Shown here: in pieces, positions 9,961 to 18,108 of the stretch
How the letters are laid out: the number at the start of each line of letters is the position of its first letter
How positions within the stretch are numbered: position 1 is the stretch's first letter
Source: Arthrobacter sp. U41
GTDB lineage: Bacteria; Actinomycetota; Actinomycetes; Actinomycetales; Micrococcaceae
DNA: 64,000 nucleotides
Reading direction: 5' to 3'
NCBI RefSeq assembly: GCF_001750145.1
Contig: NZ_CP015732.1
Span: 4,030,001-4,094,000 of the forward strand
The notes under the pieces: model-generated
Seen by the model: the letters and a program-made list of their open reading frames with translations, nothing else
What the model was told of the DNA's origin: nothing
Database searches by the model: none
Translations under genes and position numbers: made by a program

Positions 9961-11106
9961 CTACCGCAGTCCGGTCTTGCGGTGCAGCGCCAGATAGATC
10001 AGTTCGTCGATCAGTTCCGCGTAGCCCAGGCCGGAGGCCTTCCACATCTGCGGGTACATGCTCTTCGGCGTGAACCCGGGCATGGTGTTGATCTCGTTGA
10101 TGATGAGTTCGCCGTCAGGTGTGTAGAAGAAGTCGACCCGGCTCAGTCCCTCCGCCCCGACGGCGTCAAACGCCACGGCAGCCAGCTCGCGGACCCGGGT
10201 GATGGCCTCGTCCGGGAGGTCGGCCGGGCAGCTGAGGTCCGCGGCGTCATCCACGTATTTGGCGTTGAAGTCATAGAACTCGTGCCCGCCGCCGGCCACG
10301 GAAATCTCTCCCGGCATGGACGTCCGGGGAGCGTCGGTCCCCCGGCCCTCCAGTACGGCACACTCAATCTCGCGGCCCACGATGCCTGCCTCGATGACGA
10401 GTTTCGGATCGTGCTCACGGGCGGCCTCAATGGCCGCGTCAAGGCCTTCGAGGGAGTCCACCTTGGAGATGCCCATGGAGGAACCCGCCCGTGCGGGCTT
10501 GACGAAGACCGGGAAGCCGAGCTTGTCCACCCGCTTGCGGACGGTCTCGGGGTCGTTGCGCCACTGCCGGTCAGTGACGGCTATGTACGGCCCCACATGG
10601 AGCCCGGCGGCTTCAAACACCACCTTCATGAAGTGCTTGTCCATGCCCACGGCGGACGCCAGCACCCCGGCGCCGACATAACGGGTGTCGGACAGCTCCA
10701 GGAACCCCTGGATGGTGCCGTCCTCCCCGAACGGGCCGTGCAGCAGCGGGAAGACCACATCCACGGCGCCCAGTTCCTGCGGGATCTCGTTCGGGGAGGC
10801 CACAATCAGCTGGTGTTCGCCGCCGATTTCGGCCAGCGCCACGGTCCGGGCCGAGGATGCAACCTCGGGCAGGGAGGATGCCGAGAGTGACCAGTCGTGG
10901 GTGTCCCCGGAGGCCAGCACCCACTGGCCGGTTTTGGCGATCCCGATCGGGATGACCTCGTACTTCGTCTGGTCGATCGCGCCGAGGACCCCGGCAGCCG
11001 TCACGCAGCTGACGGCGTGTTCGCTGGAACGGCCGCCGAACAGCACCGCAACGCGGGGCCTGGGACGGGGGCTCAGGCCCTCTGCGCTCACGTTTTCTTC
11101 AGACAC
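9961..11106 (-). CDS. ddl: D-alanine--D-alanine ligase
   Basis: 381 residues. It joins two D-alanines with ATP for the peptidoglycan stem peptide. Visible are VAVLFGGRSSEHAVSC at the N terminus, FPLLHGPFGEDGTIQG, FVKPARAGSSMGISKV (ATP-grasp loop), SRVDFFYT and the metal-binding INEINTMPGFT. It is the last gene of a minus-strand run murA-plsC-gpsA-ddl and starts 2 nt after the gpsA stop, so it is probably an operon member. Confidence 0.96.
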   Translation of the reverse strand: MSEENVSAEGLSPRPRPRVAVLFGGRSSEHAVSCVTAAGVLGAIDQTKYEVIPIGIAKTGQWVLASGDTHDWSLSASSLPEVASSARTVALAEIGGEHQLIVASPNEIPQELGAVDVVFPLLHGPFGEDGTIQGFLELSDTRYVGAGVLASAVGMDKHFMKVVFEAAGLHVGPYIAVTDRQWRNDPETVRKRVDKLGFPVFVKPARAGSSMGISKVDSLEGLDAAIEAAREHDPKLVIEAGIVGREIECAVLEGRGTDAPRTSMPGEISVAGGGHEFYDFNAKYVDDAADLSCPADLPDEAITRVRELAAVAFDAVGAEGLSRVDFFYTPDGELIINEINTMPGFTPKSMYPQMWKASGLGYAELIDELIYLALHRKTGLR

Positions 11107-11108
11107 GC

Positions 11109-12161
11109 TCAGTAATCGCCTTCAGGTTTCAGGTCCCGGGACAGCAGGAGCGGTCCCAGTTCGTCGACGGACAGTTTTCCGGCCAGCACGGCAACGACCG
11201 CCGCGGTGATGGGCATCTCGACTCCGAGCTTGCCGGCCAGCTCCTGGACGGCCTGGGCGGATTTAATGCCCTCGGCCGTCTGCGTCATTTCGGCGGTGAC
11301 CTCGTCCAGGGTCATGCCTTTGCCCAGCAGCCGTCCGGCCGTGTGGTTCCGGGACAGCGGCGAGGAACACGTCGCCACGAGGTCACCCAGGCCGGCCAGT
11401 CCGGCCATCGTCCGGGCCTCGCCGCCCAGGGCCAAAGACAGCCGGGAGGTCTCGGCGAGGCCGCGCGTGATTACCGAGGCCTTGGTGTTGTCACCCATCT
11501 GCTTGCCTTCGCAAATGCCGACGGCCAGGGCAATGATGTTCTTGACGATCCCGCCGATTTCGACGCCGACAACGTCGCCGGTGGTGTACGGGCGGAAGTA
11601 CGGGGCGGTGCAGCTCCGCGCGATCCAGCCGGCCGCGATCGGGTCGGAGCAGGCCACGACAGAGGCGGTGGGCTCCTCCCGTGCGATCTCCATGGCCAGG
11701 TTGGGTCCAGAGACCACGGCGATCCGGTTGGCGGGAATGCCGAGTTCCTCGGAGATGACTTCGCTCATCCGGGCGTCGGAGTGCAGCTCAAGTCCCTTCA
11801 TCAGGGAAACCACCAGGGCGCCGGGCGCCAGGAGGTTCTTCCATTGGCGCAGCTGCGGCCGCAGGCTCTGGGCCGGAACGGCCAGGACCACGAGCTCGGC
11901 GCCGGCAAGGACCTCGGCGACGTCGGTGGACGCGGTGATGCTGGGCGGGAGGGCAATGTCCTTGAGGTACTGCTCATTCCGGTGCTTCAAGTTGATCTGG
12001 TCAACGACTTCGCCGCGGCGGCCCCAAAGCCGGATGTCGCGTTCGACGCCGGAGGCCGCGGCTGCGTCGGCGAGGACCTTCGCGAAGGTGGTCCCCCAGG
12101 ACCCTGCTCCCAGCACTGCCACCGTGGCAGCGGAGGATGCCGCACCGAGGTCGCTGGTCAT
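11109..12161 (-). CDS. gpsA: NAD(P)H-dependent glycerol-3-phosphate dehydrogenase
   Basis: 350 residues. It reduces dihydroxyacetone phosphate to sn-glycerol-3-phosphate, the phospholipid backbone. The Rossmann motif VAVLGAGSWGTTFAKVL is at residues 14-30. SLMKGLE, VVSGPNLAMEIA, GVEIGGIVKNIIALAVG (with the catalytic Lys) and MAGLGDLVATC-type sequence follow. Its ATG overlaps the plsC stop (ATGA), indicating coupling. The product feeds the acyltransferase encoded by plsC. Confidence 0.96.
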   Translation of the reverse strand: MTSDLGAASSAATVAVLGAGSWGTTFAKVLADAAAASGVERDIRLWGRRGEVVDQINLKHRNEQYLKDIALPPSITASTDVAEVLAGAELVVLAVPAQSLRPQLRQWKNLLAPGALVVSLMKGLELHSDARMSEVISEELGIPANRIAVVSGPNLAMEIAREEPTASVVACSDPIAAGWIARSCTAPYFRPYTTGDVVGVEIGGIVKNIIALAVGICEGKQMGDNTKASVITRGLAETSRLSLALGGEARTMAGLAGLGDLVATCSSPLSRNHTAGRLLGKGMTLDEVTAEMTQTAEGIKSAQAVQELAGKLGVEMPITAAVVAVLAGKLSVDELGPLLLSRDLKPEGDY

Positions 12162-12994
12162 TTGGCGCCGTCCGAGCCGGCGGCAGTTCCGGCGTCGGAG
12201 GTCCCGGCGTCGGGCGGACCGCCCGCAGTAGCGCTGCCGGTGGCACCGGCGGTGCCGCCCTGATCGATGAAGCGGCCGTGCGTGGGCTGGTTGTGGGCCG
12301 AAGGGTCCCAGCGGACCAGAGGGGGCTGTCCGCCGCGGAGGGTGGCCAGGAGTTCAGTGATGGCTTCCATGATCACGTTGGTCGCTTCGGTGAGAGTGGC
12401 CTTGTCCAGCGGGCGTCCGGCGAAAGCGCTGAGGTCCACGGGATCGCCCACAACCAGGCGGGAAGTCTTGCGCGGAAAGATGTGAACCCTTTTGGCGTAG
12501 CGGGGCAACACCTCGTGGGCTCCCCAGTGTGCCATCGGGACCACGGGGATACCGCTTTCCAGCGCCATGCGCGCCGCTCCGGTGTGCCCCTTCATCGGCC
12601 ACAGTTCGGGATCCCGGGTCAGCGTACCCTCGGGGTAGATAATGATGGCCCCGCCCCCGTCCACCACCTCCTTGGCGATCTGCAGCGAGCGGTTGGCGCC
12701 CGCCGTCGAGCGTTCCACCGGGACCTGTTTGGTCGCTCGCAGCACGGCTCCCAGGACGGGCACCTTGAACAGTCCGGCCTTCGCCAGGAAACGCGGCATC
12801 CGCTTCTGGTTGTAGAGCATGTGCGCCACCACCAGCGGATCGATTTCGGTGCAGTGATTGGGTGTTGCGATGAAGCCGCCGGCGGGAAGCTTCTCCAGGC
12901 CGATCCATTCCTTCCGCATCAGGAGGTTCATGACGGGCCGGACAATCCCGGCGACAATGACAAAGGTGATGCGGCTCGTGGCCGTTTCCTTCAC
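12158..12994 (-). CDS. plsC: 1-acyl-sn-glycerol-3-phosphate acyltransferase (PlsC family)
   Basis: 278 residues, membrane-associated. It carries the acyltransferase HX4D block in TPNHCTEIDPLV (about residues 44-55), an arginine-containing second block (VERSTAGANRS), the EGT motif in YPEGTLTRDPE, and a final VPMAHWGAHE. It would acylate lysophosphatidate to phosphatidate. The last 40 residues are low-complexity Gly/Ala/Thr and probably unstructured. It sits between murA (11-nt gap) and gpsA (4-nt overlap). The substrate assignment within the PlsC family is an inference. Confidence 0.9.
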   Translation of the reverse strand: MKETATSRITFVIVAGIVRPVMNLLMRKEWIGLEKLPAGGFIATPNHCTEIDPLVVAHMLYNQKRMPRFLAKAGLFKVPVLGAVLRATKQVPVERSTAGANRSLQIAKEVVDGGGAIIIYPEGTLTRDPELWPMKGHTGAARMALESGIPVVPMAHWGAHEVLPRYAKRVHIFPRKTSRLVVGDPVDLSAFAGRPLDKATLTEATNVIMEAITELLATLRGGQPPLVRWDPSAHNQPTHGRFIDQGGTAGATGSATAGGPPDAGTSDAGTAAGSDGAK

Positions 12995-13005
12995 TGGTTC
13001 CCCCG

Positions 13006-14331
13006 CTACTTGGCCGAGGTGATGTCGAAATCGGCGCCCAGGCCCGCGAGCTTTTCGGTAAAGCGCTCGTAGCCGCGGTTGATGATGTCGATTCCGGTGA
13101 CCCGCGAGGTGCCGTTGGCGGCCAGGGCCGCGATCAGGTGACTGAATCCGCCACGCAGGTCCGGGACGTCAATGTCGGTCCCGGTCAGCTGGGTGGGGCC
13201 GGAAATCACGGCTGAATGCAGGAAGTTGCGCTGGCCGAACCGGCACGGCACACTGCCGAGGCATTCGCGGTGGACCTGGATGTTGGCTCCCATCCGGATC
13301 AGGGCCTCCGTGAAGCCGAAGCGGTTCTCGTACACGGTTTCGTGGACGATGGACACACCTTCGGCCTGCGTCAGGGCCACAATCAGCGGCTGCTGCCAGT
13401 CGGTCATGAAGCCGGGGTGCACATCCGTTTCCAGGACCAGCGGGTTGAGCTTGCCGCCCTTGTGGTAGAACCGGATGCCGGCGTCGCCGATGTCCATCCC
13501 GCCGCCGACCTTGCGGTAGGTGTTCAGAAAGGTCATCATGTCGCGCTGGGTGGCGCCTTCGACGAAGATGTCGCCGCGGGTGACCAGCGCCGCGGAGGCC
13601 CAGGACGCCGATTCGTTGCGGTCCGAGAGGGCGCGGTGGTTGTAGCCGCCGAGGTCCGGGACGCCCTCGATGCGGATGGTGCGGTCCGTCTGGACGCTGA
13701 TGATGGCGCCCATCTTCTGCAGCACCGCGATGAGGTCGACAATTTCCGGTTCGGTGGCCGCGCCGGAGAGTTCAGTGATGCCCTCGGCCCTCGTGGCGCT
13801 TAGCAGCACCTGCTCGGTGGCACCGACCGAGGGGTACGGCAGGGAAATCTTTGCACCCTTGAGCCCTCCGGGGGCGGAGATGTGGATGCCGCCGGGACGC
13901 TTTTCCACCACGGCGCCGAACTGCCGCAGCACGTTCAGGTGGTAGTCGATCGGGCGGTCGCCGATCTTGCAGCCGCCCAGGTCCGGGATGAAGGCCTCGC
14001 CGATTGCGTGGATCAAGGGTCCGCACAGCAGGATCGGGATGCGGGAATCGCCGGCGTGCGCGTCGATCGCCGTGTGGGAGGCCGTCTTCGCGTTGGTCGG
14101 GTCGAGGGTCAGGTCCCCGGTGACGGGGTCTTTCTCGACGGTGACGCCGTGGAGCTGGAGCAGGCTGGTGACAACCTCGACGTCCTTGATTTCGGGGACG
14201 TTGCGCAGCACGGACGGCTCGTTGCCCAGCAGGGCAGCCACCATGGCTTTGGGGACAAGATTCTTGGCCCCCCGCACGGTGACGCGGCCAGTTAGCGGGA
14301 CGCCTCCGCGGATTGTCAGAACACTACTCAT
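13006..14331 (-). CDS. murA: UDP-N-acetylglucosamine 1-carboxyvinyltransferase
   Basis: 441 residues. It transfers enolpyruvate from PEP to UDP-GlcNAc, the committed step of peptidoglycan synthesis. The N terminus LTIRGGVPLTGRVTVRGAKNL is typical. The active-site loop reads LGGCKIGDRP and keeps the catalytic cysteine, unlike the Asp variant of mycobacteria. This predicts that the enzyme itself can be alkylated by fosfomycin. It heads the minus-strand run with plsC, gpsA and ddl. Confidence 0.95.
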   Translation of the reverse strand: MSSVLTIRGGVPLTGRVTVRGAKNLVPKAMVAALLGNEPSVLRNVPEIKDVEVVTSLLQLHGVTVEKDPVTGDLTLDPTNAKTASHTAIDAHAGDSRIPILLCGPLIHAIGEAFIPDLGGCKIGDRPIDYHLNVLRQFGAVVEKRPGGIHISAPGGLKGAKISLPYPSVGATEQVLLSATRAEGITELSGAATEPEIVDLIAVLQKMGAIISVQTDRTIRIEGVPDLGGYNHRALSDRNESASWASAALVTRGDIFVEGATQRDMMTFLNTYRKVGGGMDIGDAGIRFYHKGGKLNPLVLETDVHPGFMTDWQQPLIVALTQAEGVSIVHETVYENRFGFTEALIRMGANIQVHRECLGSVPCRFGQRNFLHSAVISGPTQLTGTDIDVPDLRGGFSHLIAALAANGTSRVTGIDIINRGYERFTEKLAGLGADFDITSAK

Positions 14332-14472
14332 TTACCGGTTTCCTCACGACTACTCGCCCCCAAATCCTTACAAAGGCACCAGCTAAGCATAGGAGCTAGC
14401 GTTACCGATCTGAAATACGGCGCGCGCCGGGCCTGTCGCCGCCGTCCCGGCCGCCGCCGTCGAAAACCCAAA

Positions 14473-14532
14473 AACGCGGGGTCACTTGCGGCCGGTCCCA
14501 ACGTGCGGACGGGCGGTAAGTGACCCCGCGTT
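14473..14532. repeat. Long intergenic palindrome, also usable as leuD terminator
   Basis: Perfect 15-bp inverted repeat: AACGCGGGGTCACTT at 14473-14487 and its complement at 14518-14532, around a 30-nt G/C-rich centre that can partly pair. Read on the minus strand downstream of leuD, the second arm runs directly into TTTTTGGGTTTT, so it fits a rho-independent terminator. The very large loop and symmetric arms also fit a dispersed intergenic palindrome. No second copy was seen in this window. Confidence 0.75.
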
Positions 14533-14579
14533 GCGGTAGGGGTTGCGGTGGGGCTCGAGGGTCAGGACTGCTGGAACAG

Positions 14580-15182
14580 CTAGGACAGTTTGGCCGGCAG
14601 GGTTTTGGGCATAAACGACGGCCTGGTGGCCTCGAAGGCGGTGATGTCTGCCTCATGCTTGAGGGTCAGCCCGATGTCGTCCAGACCCTCGAGGAGGCGC
14701 CAGCGGGTGTAGTCGTCAATCTCAAACGGCGCCACGATGTTGCCGCACTGGACGGTCTTGGACACGAGGTCGACGGTGACTGCGGTGCCGGGGGCGTTCT
14801 CCAGCTCCTTCCAGATGAGTTCGATGTCGTCCTGGGCCAGTTCGGCGGCGAGCAGGCCCTGCTTGCCGGAGTTGCCCCGGAAGATGTCGGCGAAACGGGA
14901 GGACAGCACGGTCTTGAAGCCATAGTCCTTGAGCGCCCAGACGGCGTGCTCGCGGGAGGAACCGGTGCCGAAGTCAGGTCCGGCAACGAGCACGGAGCCC
15001 GCATTGAACGGTTCCTGGTTCAGGATGAACGCCGGGTCCTTGCGCCAGGCCGCGAACAGCGCGTCTTCGAAGCCGGTCCGGGTGATGCGCTTGAGGTAAA
15101 CGGCCGGGATGATCTGGTCCGTGTCGACGTTGCTCTGGCGCAGCGGGACGCCGATTCCGGTGTGGGTGGTGAACTTTTCCAT
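14580..15182 (-). CDS. leuD: 3-isopropylmalate dehydratase small subunit
   Basis: 200 residues. With LeuC it isomerises 2-isopropylmalate to 3-isopropylmalate in leucine synthesis. The swivelling domain has [19 protein letters not shown] near the N terminus and [16 protein letters not shown] (substrate loop) in the middle, plus [18 protein letters not shown]. It is downstream of leuC, separated by 69 nt that contain a 12-nt direct repeat (15197-15208 and 15227-15238). Confidence 0.96.
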   Translation of the reverse strand: MEKFTTHTGIGVPLRQSNVDTDQIIPAVYLKRITRTGFEDALFAAWRKDPAFILNQEPFNAGSVLVAGPDFGTGSSREHAVWALKDYGFKTVLSSRFADIFRGNSGKQGLLAAELAQDDIELIWKELENAPGTAVTVDLVSKTVQCGNIVAPFEIDDYTRWRLLEGLDDIGLTLKHEADITAFEATRPSFMPKTLPAKLS

Positions 15183-15251
15183 GGCGGATCCTTCTAGGCT
15201 GTGTGGATCTGAGCGGTGCGGGTCTGGGCTGTGTGGATTCGCGCAGGCCCG

Positions 15252-16706
15252 TTAGGCTGCGTCGGAACGGAGCGCGGCGGACTCCGGAGCGGGGTCCAGG
15301 TCCGAGGGCGAGCTCAGGGTGCCGCGCACCGCCGTCGCCGCTGCCACAACCGGGGAGACCAGGTGGGTGCGTCCGCCCTTGCCCTGGCGGCCCTCGAAGT
15401 TGCGGTTCGAGGTGGAGGCGCAGCGCTCCCCGGGTTCGAGCTGGTCCGGGTTCATGCCCAGGCACATGGAGCAGCCGGCGAAGCGCCATTCGGCGCCGAA
15501 GTCCTTGAAGACCTTGTCCAGGCCCTCGGCCTCGGCTTCGAGCCGGACGCGGGCGGAACCGGGCACCACGAGCATCCGGATGTTGGGGTCCTTGGTACGG
15601 CCGCGGACGATGTCCGCGGCCGCACGGAGGTCCTCCATCCGGGAGTTGGTGCAGGAGCCCAGGAAGACCGTGTCCACCCGGATGTCCTTCATCGGGGTGC
15701 CGGCTTCCAGCCCCATGTACTGCAGCGCGCGTTCCGCGGCGGCCTTGGCGTTCTCGTCGCCGATGTCCTCGGGCGAGGGCACCTTGGCGGAGAGGGACAC
15801 GCCCTGGCCCGGGTTGGTCCCCCAGGTCACGAACGGTTCCAGGGTGTCGGCGTCGAGGTCCACCTCGACGTCGAACGTCGCGTCGTCCTCGGTGCGCAGG
15901 GTGTTCCAGTACTCGACGGCGGCATCCCATTCGGCGCCCTGCGGGGCGTGCGGGCGGCCGAACATGTAGTCGTAGGTGGTCTGGTCCGGTGCGACGAGTC
16001 CGGCGCGGGCGCCGGCTTCGATGGACATGTTGCAGATGGTCATCCGGGCTTCCATGGACAGCGCACGGATCGCGGAGCCGCGGTACTCGAGCACGTAGCC
16101 CTGTCCGCCGCCGGTGCCGATTTTGGCGATCACGGCCAGGATGATGTCCTTGGCGGAAACGCCCGGCCGCAGGGTGCCCTCGACGTTGATGGCCATGGTC
16201 TTGAAGGGCTTCAGCGACAGCGTCTGGGTGGCCATAACGTGCTCGACCTCGGAGGTGCCGATGCCCATCGCGAGGGCGCCGAACGCGCCGTGGGTGGAGG
16301 TGTGCGAGTCGCCGCAGACCACGGTCATGCCGGGCTGGGTGAGGCCCAGCTGCGGGCCCACGACGTGGACGATCCCCTGCTCGGCGTCGCCCAGCGAGTG
16401 CAGCCGGACACCGAATTCCTGGCAGTTGTTGCGCAGCGTCTGGATCTGTGTGCGGCTGGTGAGATCGGCAATTGGTTTGTCGATGTCCAGCGTGGGAGTG
16501 TTGTGGTCCTCGGTGGCAATGGTGAGGTCCGGCCGGCGCAGCGGGCGCCCGGCCAGCCGAAGGCCCTCAAAGGCCTGCGGAGAGGTCACCTCGTGCACCA
16601 GGTGGAGGTCGATGAAGAGAAGGTCGGGCTGGGCGTTGGCTCCTTCGCCGTCGCCTTTGCGCACCACGTGCGCGTCCCAGACTTTCTCGGCCAGTGTCTT
16701 TGCCAC
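15252..16706 (-). CDS. leuC: 3-isopropylmalate dehydratase large subunit
   Basis: 484 residues, the catalytic aconitase-family subunit that holds a [4Fe-4S] cluster. Cluster ligands are visible as one Cys in [13 protein letters not shown] and two in [24 protein letters not shown] and EHVMATQTL are also family landmarks. It is transcribed divergently from an IclR regulator, with about 125 nt between the start codons. That gap contains the candidate operator TCTCAGATAATGAGA. Confidence 0.96.
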   Translation of the reverse strand: MAKTLAEKVWDAHVVRKGDGEGANAQPDLLFIDLHLVHEVTSPQAFEGLRLAGRPLRRPDLTIATEDHNTPTLDIDKPIADLTSRTQIQTLRNNCQEFGVRLHSLGDAEQGIVHVVGPQLGLTQPGMTVVCGDSHTSTHGAFGALAMGIGTSEVEHVMATQTLSLKPFKTMAINVEGTLRPGVSAKDIILAVIAKIGTGGGQGYVLEYRGSAIRALSMEARMTICNMSIEAGARAGLVAPDQTTYDYMFGRPHAPQGAEWDAAVEYWNTLRTEDDATFDVEVDLDADTLEPFVTWGTNPGQGVSLSAKVPSPEDIGDENAKAAAERALQYMGLEAGTPMKDIRVDTVFLGSCTNSRMEDLRAAADIVRGRTKDPNIRMLVVPGSARVRLEAEAEGLDKVFKDFGAEWRFAGCSMCLGMNPDQLEPGERCASTSNRNFEGRQGKGGRTHLVSPVVAAATAVRGTLSSPSDLDPAPESAALRSDAA

Positions 16707-16801
16707 GGCCTTCTCCCTTCACTGCGGTGTTCGTACTTGCCGGCTTGTTTGTCTCCACTGAATCAGCACCCACGTGTAATGCGCCAGCGGGTTGACTTGC
16801 A

Positions 16802-16818
16802 TCTCAGATAATGAGACG
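16802..16818. promoter_or_regulatory. Candidate LtbR/NdgR operator between leuC and its IclR regulator
   Basis: TCTCA-GATAA-TGAGA is a perfect 5-bp inverted repeat (arms 16802-16806 and 16812-16816) just upstream of the chosen IclR start at 16832. The 11-mer ATAATGAGACG (16808-16818) recurs on the other strand upstream of leuB (30467-30477), and a close relative lies upstream of ilvB (43471-43486). Divergent IclR-type regulators of leuCD are known as LtbR in Corynebacterium and NdgR in Streptomyces. The box assignment is inference. Confidence 0.6.
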
Positions 16819-16831
16819 GCAATATCATTAC

Positions 16832-17551
16832 ATGGACAATTCTAGTGGCGTCGGTGTCATCGATAAAGCGGCCCATGTGCTTGACGCACTTGAGGCCGGG
16901 CCCACCACCCTGGCACAGCTTGTCGCTGCCACGGGACTGGCGCGGCCCACCGTGCACCGGCTGGCCCTGGCGCTGGTCCATCACCGGCTGGTCAGCCGGG
17001 ACATCCAGGGCCGTTTTGTGCTCGGTAGCCGCCTGGTTGAGCTCGCCTCCGCCGCCGGCGAGGACCGCCTGATCGCCTCCGCCGGACCGGTCCTGATGCA
17101 GCTGCGTGATGCCACCGGTGAGAGCGCCCAAATCTTCCGCCGGCAGGGTGAGTGGCGCGTCTGCGTGGCCTCCGCCGAACGCCCCATCGGCCTCCGGGAC
17201 ACCATTCCGGTCGGCACCCAGTTGTCGATGAAGGCCGGCTCCGCGGCCCAGGTGCTCCTGGCCTGGGAGGACCACGACCGGCTCCTGGAAGGCCTGCAGG
17301 CCGCCCGGTTCACCCCCACCGTCCTGGCCGGGGTTCGACGGCGGGGCTGGGGCCAGAGCCTGGGCGAGCGCGAGCCGGGGGTGGCGTCCGTTTCTGCCCC
17401 CGTGCGCGGCCCCTCCGGCCGGGTAATCGCCGCGGTCTCGATCTCGGGGCCGATTGAACGCCTGACCCGCCAGCCGGGCCGGCTGCACGCCGAAGTGGTC
17501 TGCAACGCGGCCCGTGTGCTGACCGAGGCCCTGCGCAAGACCAACGACTGA
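16832..17551 (+). CDS. ltbR: IclR-family regulator, probable LtbR/NdgR orthologue
   Basis: 239 residues from the ATG at 16832. An upstream in-frame ATG at 16811 lies inside the palindrome and is less likely. The N-terminal winged helix-turn-helix reads VIDKAAHVLDALE, then LAQLVAATGLARPTVHRLALAL. The C-terminal effector domain includes GLRDTIPVGTQLSMKAGSAAQVLLAW and the closing GVASVSAPVRGPSGRVIAAVSISGP. The divergent position next to leuCD is the hallmark of LtbR (C. glutamicum) and NdgR (Streptomyces), which control leucine and other amino-acid genes. Autoregulation is likely given the operator over its own promoter region. Confidence 0.88.
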   Translation: MDNSSGVGVIDKAAHVLDALEAGPTTLAQLVAATGLARPTVHRLALALVHHRLVSRDIQGRFVLGSRLVELASAAGEDRLIASAGPVLMQLRDATGESAQIFRRQGEWRVCVASAERPIGLRDTIPVGTQLSMKAGSAAQVLLAWEDHDRLLEGLQAARFTPTVLAGVRRRGWGQSLGEREPGVASVSAPVRGPSGRVIAAVSISGPIERLTRQPGRLHAEVVCNAARVLTEALRKTND

Positions 17552-17568
17552 CGGCATAGGCTGTCCGC

Positions 17569-18108
17569 ATGAGCAGCTATGCGGTGTTCCTGCGCGGGGT
17601 CAACGTCGGCGGCATCACCATCAGGATGGCCGACCTCAGGCAAGCCCTGGAGCCCCGTCCGTTTTCGGGCGTGAAGACGCTCCTGGCAAGCGGAAATGTC
17701 GTGCTTTCGAGCGAACTGTCCCCGGCCGGCGTTAAGAAGGAATTCGAGGAGTGCCTCCGGGAGGCCTTCGGCTATGACGCCTGGGTCGTGGTCCTGGCGG
17801 CGGACCGGGTGGGCGAACTGGTGGCGGCGTGCCCCTACCCCGCGGACGACACCTCAACGCACACTTACCTCACCCTCGGCTCGGACACCGAGGTGCTCGA
17901 TGAGCTGTATCAGGCAGGCACCGCCTTGGGCGGAGCTGAGCTGACGCGGCTGGGGCCCGAAGCCCTGGCGTGGCTGGCGCCGGCCGGCGGCACCCTGGAC
18001 AGCCCGTTCAGCAAGCTGGCCTCGAAGCCGAAGTACAAGGCCTCCACCACCACACGCAACCTGCGCACCATGGTCAAGGTCCGCGACGCCGCAGTCCGCT
18101 CAGCGTGA
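17569..18108 (+). CDS. DUF1697 family protein
   Basis: 179 residues. The N terminus YAVFLRGVNVGG, then MADLRQAL and TLLASGNVVL, are the recognisable DUF1697 signature. The C terminus SKLASKPKYKASTTTRNLRTM is also conserved in this family. No enzymatic function is established for it. It is soluble, with no signal or membrane segment. It starts 17 nt after the ltbR stop, so read-through is possible. It overlaps the end of the convergent GTPase gene by 9 nt. Confidence 0.85.
   Translation: MSSYAVFLRGVNVGGITIRMADLRQALEPRPFSGVKTLLASGNVVLSSELSPAGVKKEFEECLREAFGYDAWVVVLAADRVGELVAACPYPADDTSTHTYLTLGSDTEVLDELYQAGTALGGAELTRLGPEALAWLAPAGGTLDSPFSKLASKPKYKASTTTRNLRTMVKVRDAAVRSA

Noticed and set aside
15197..15238. 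12-nt direct repeat between leuC and leuD as a regulatory element
   Set aside because: Only two copies, no symmetry, within an operon gap; probably a small local duplication.
15216..16811. A 531-codon plus-strand frame opposite leuC
   Set aside because: leuC is certain from its cluster cysteines. The opposite frame is composition-driven.
16781..16831. TTGACT at 16792-16797 as a -35 box for ltbR or leuC
   Set aside because: No -10 element at acceptable spacing on either strand, so no promoter is called.
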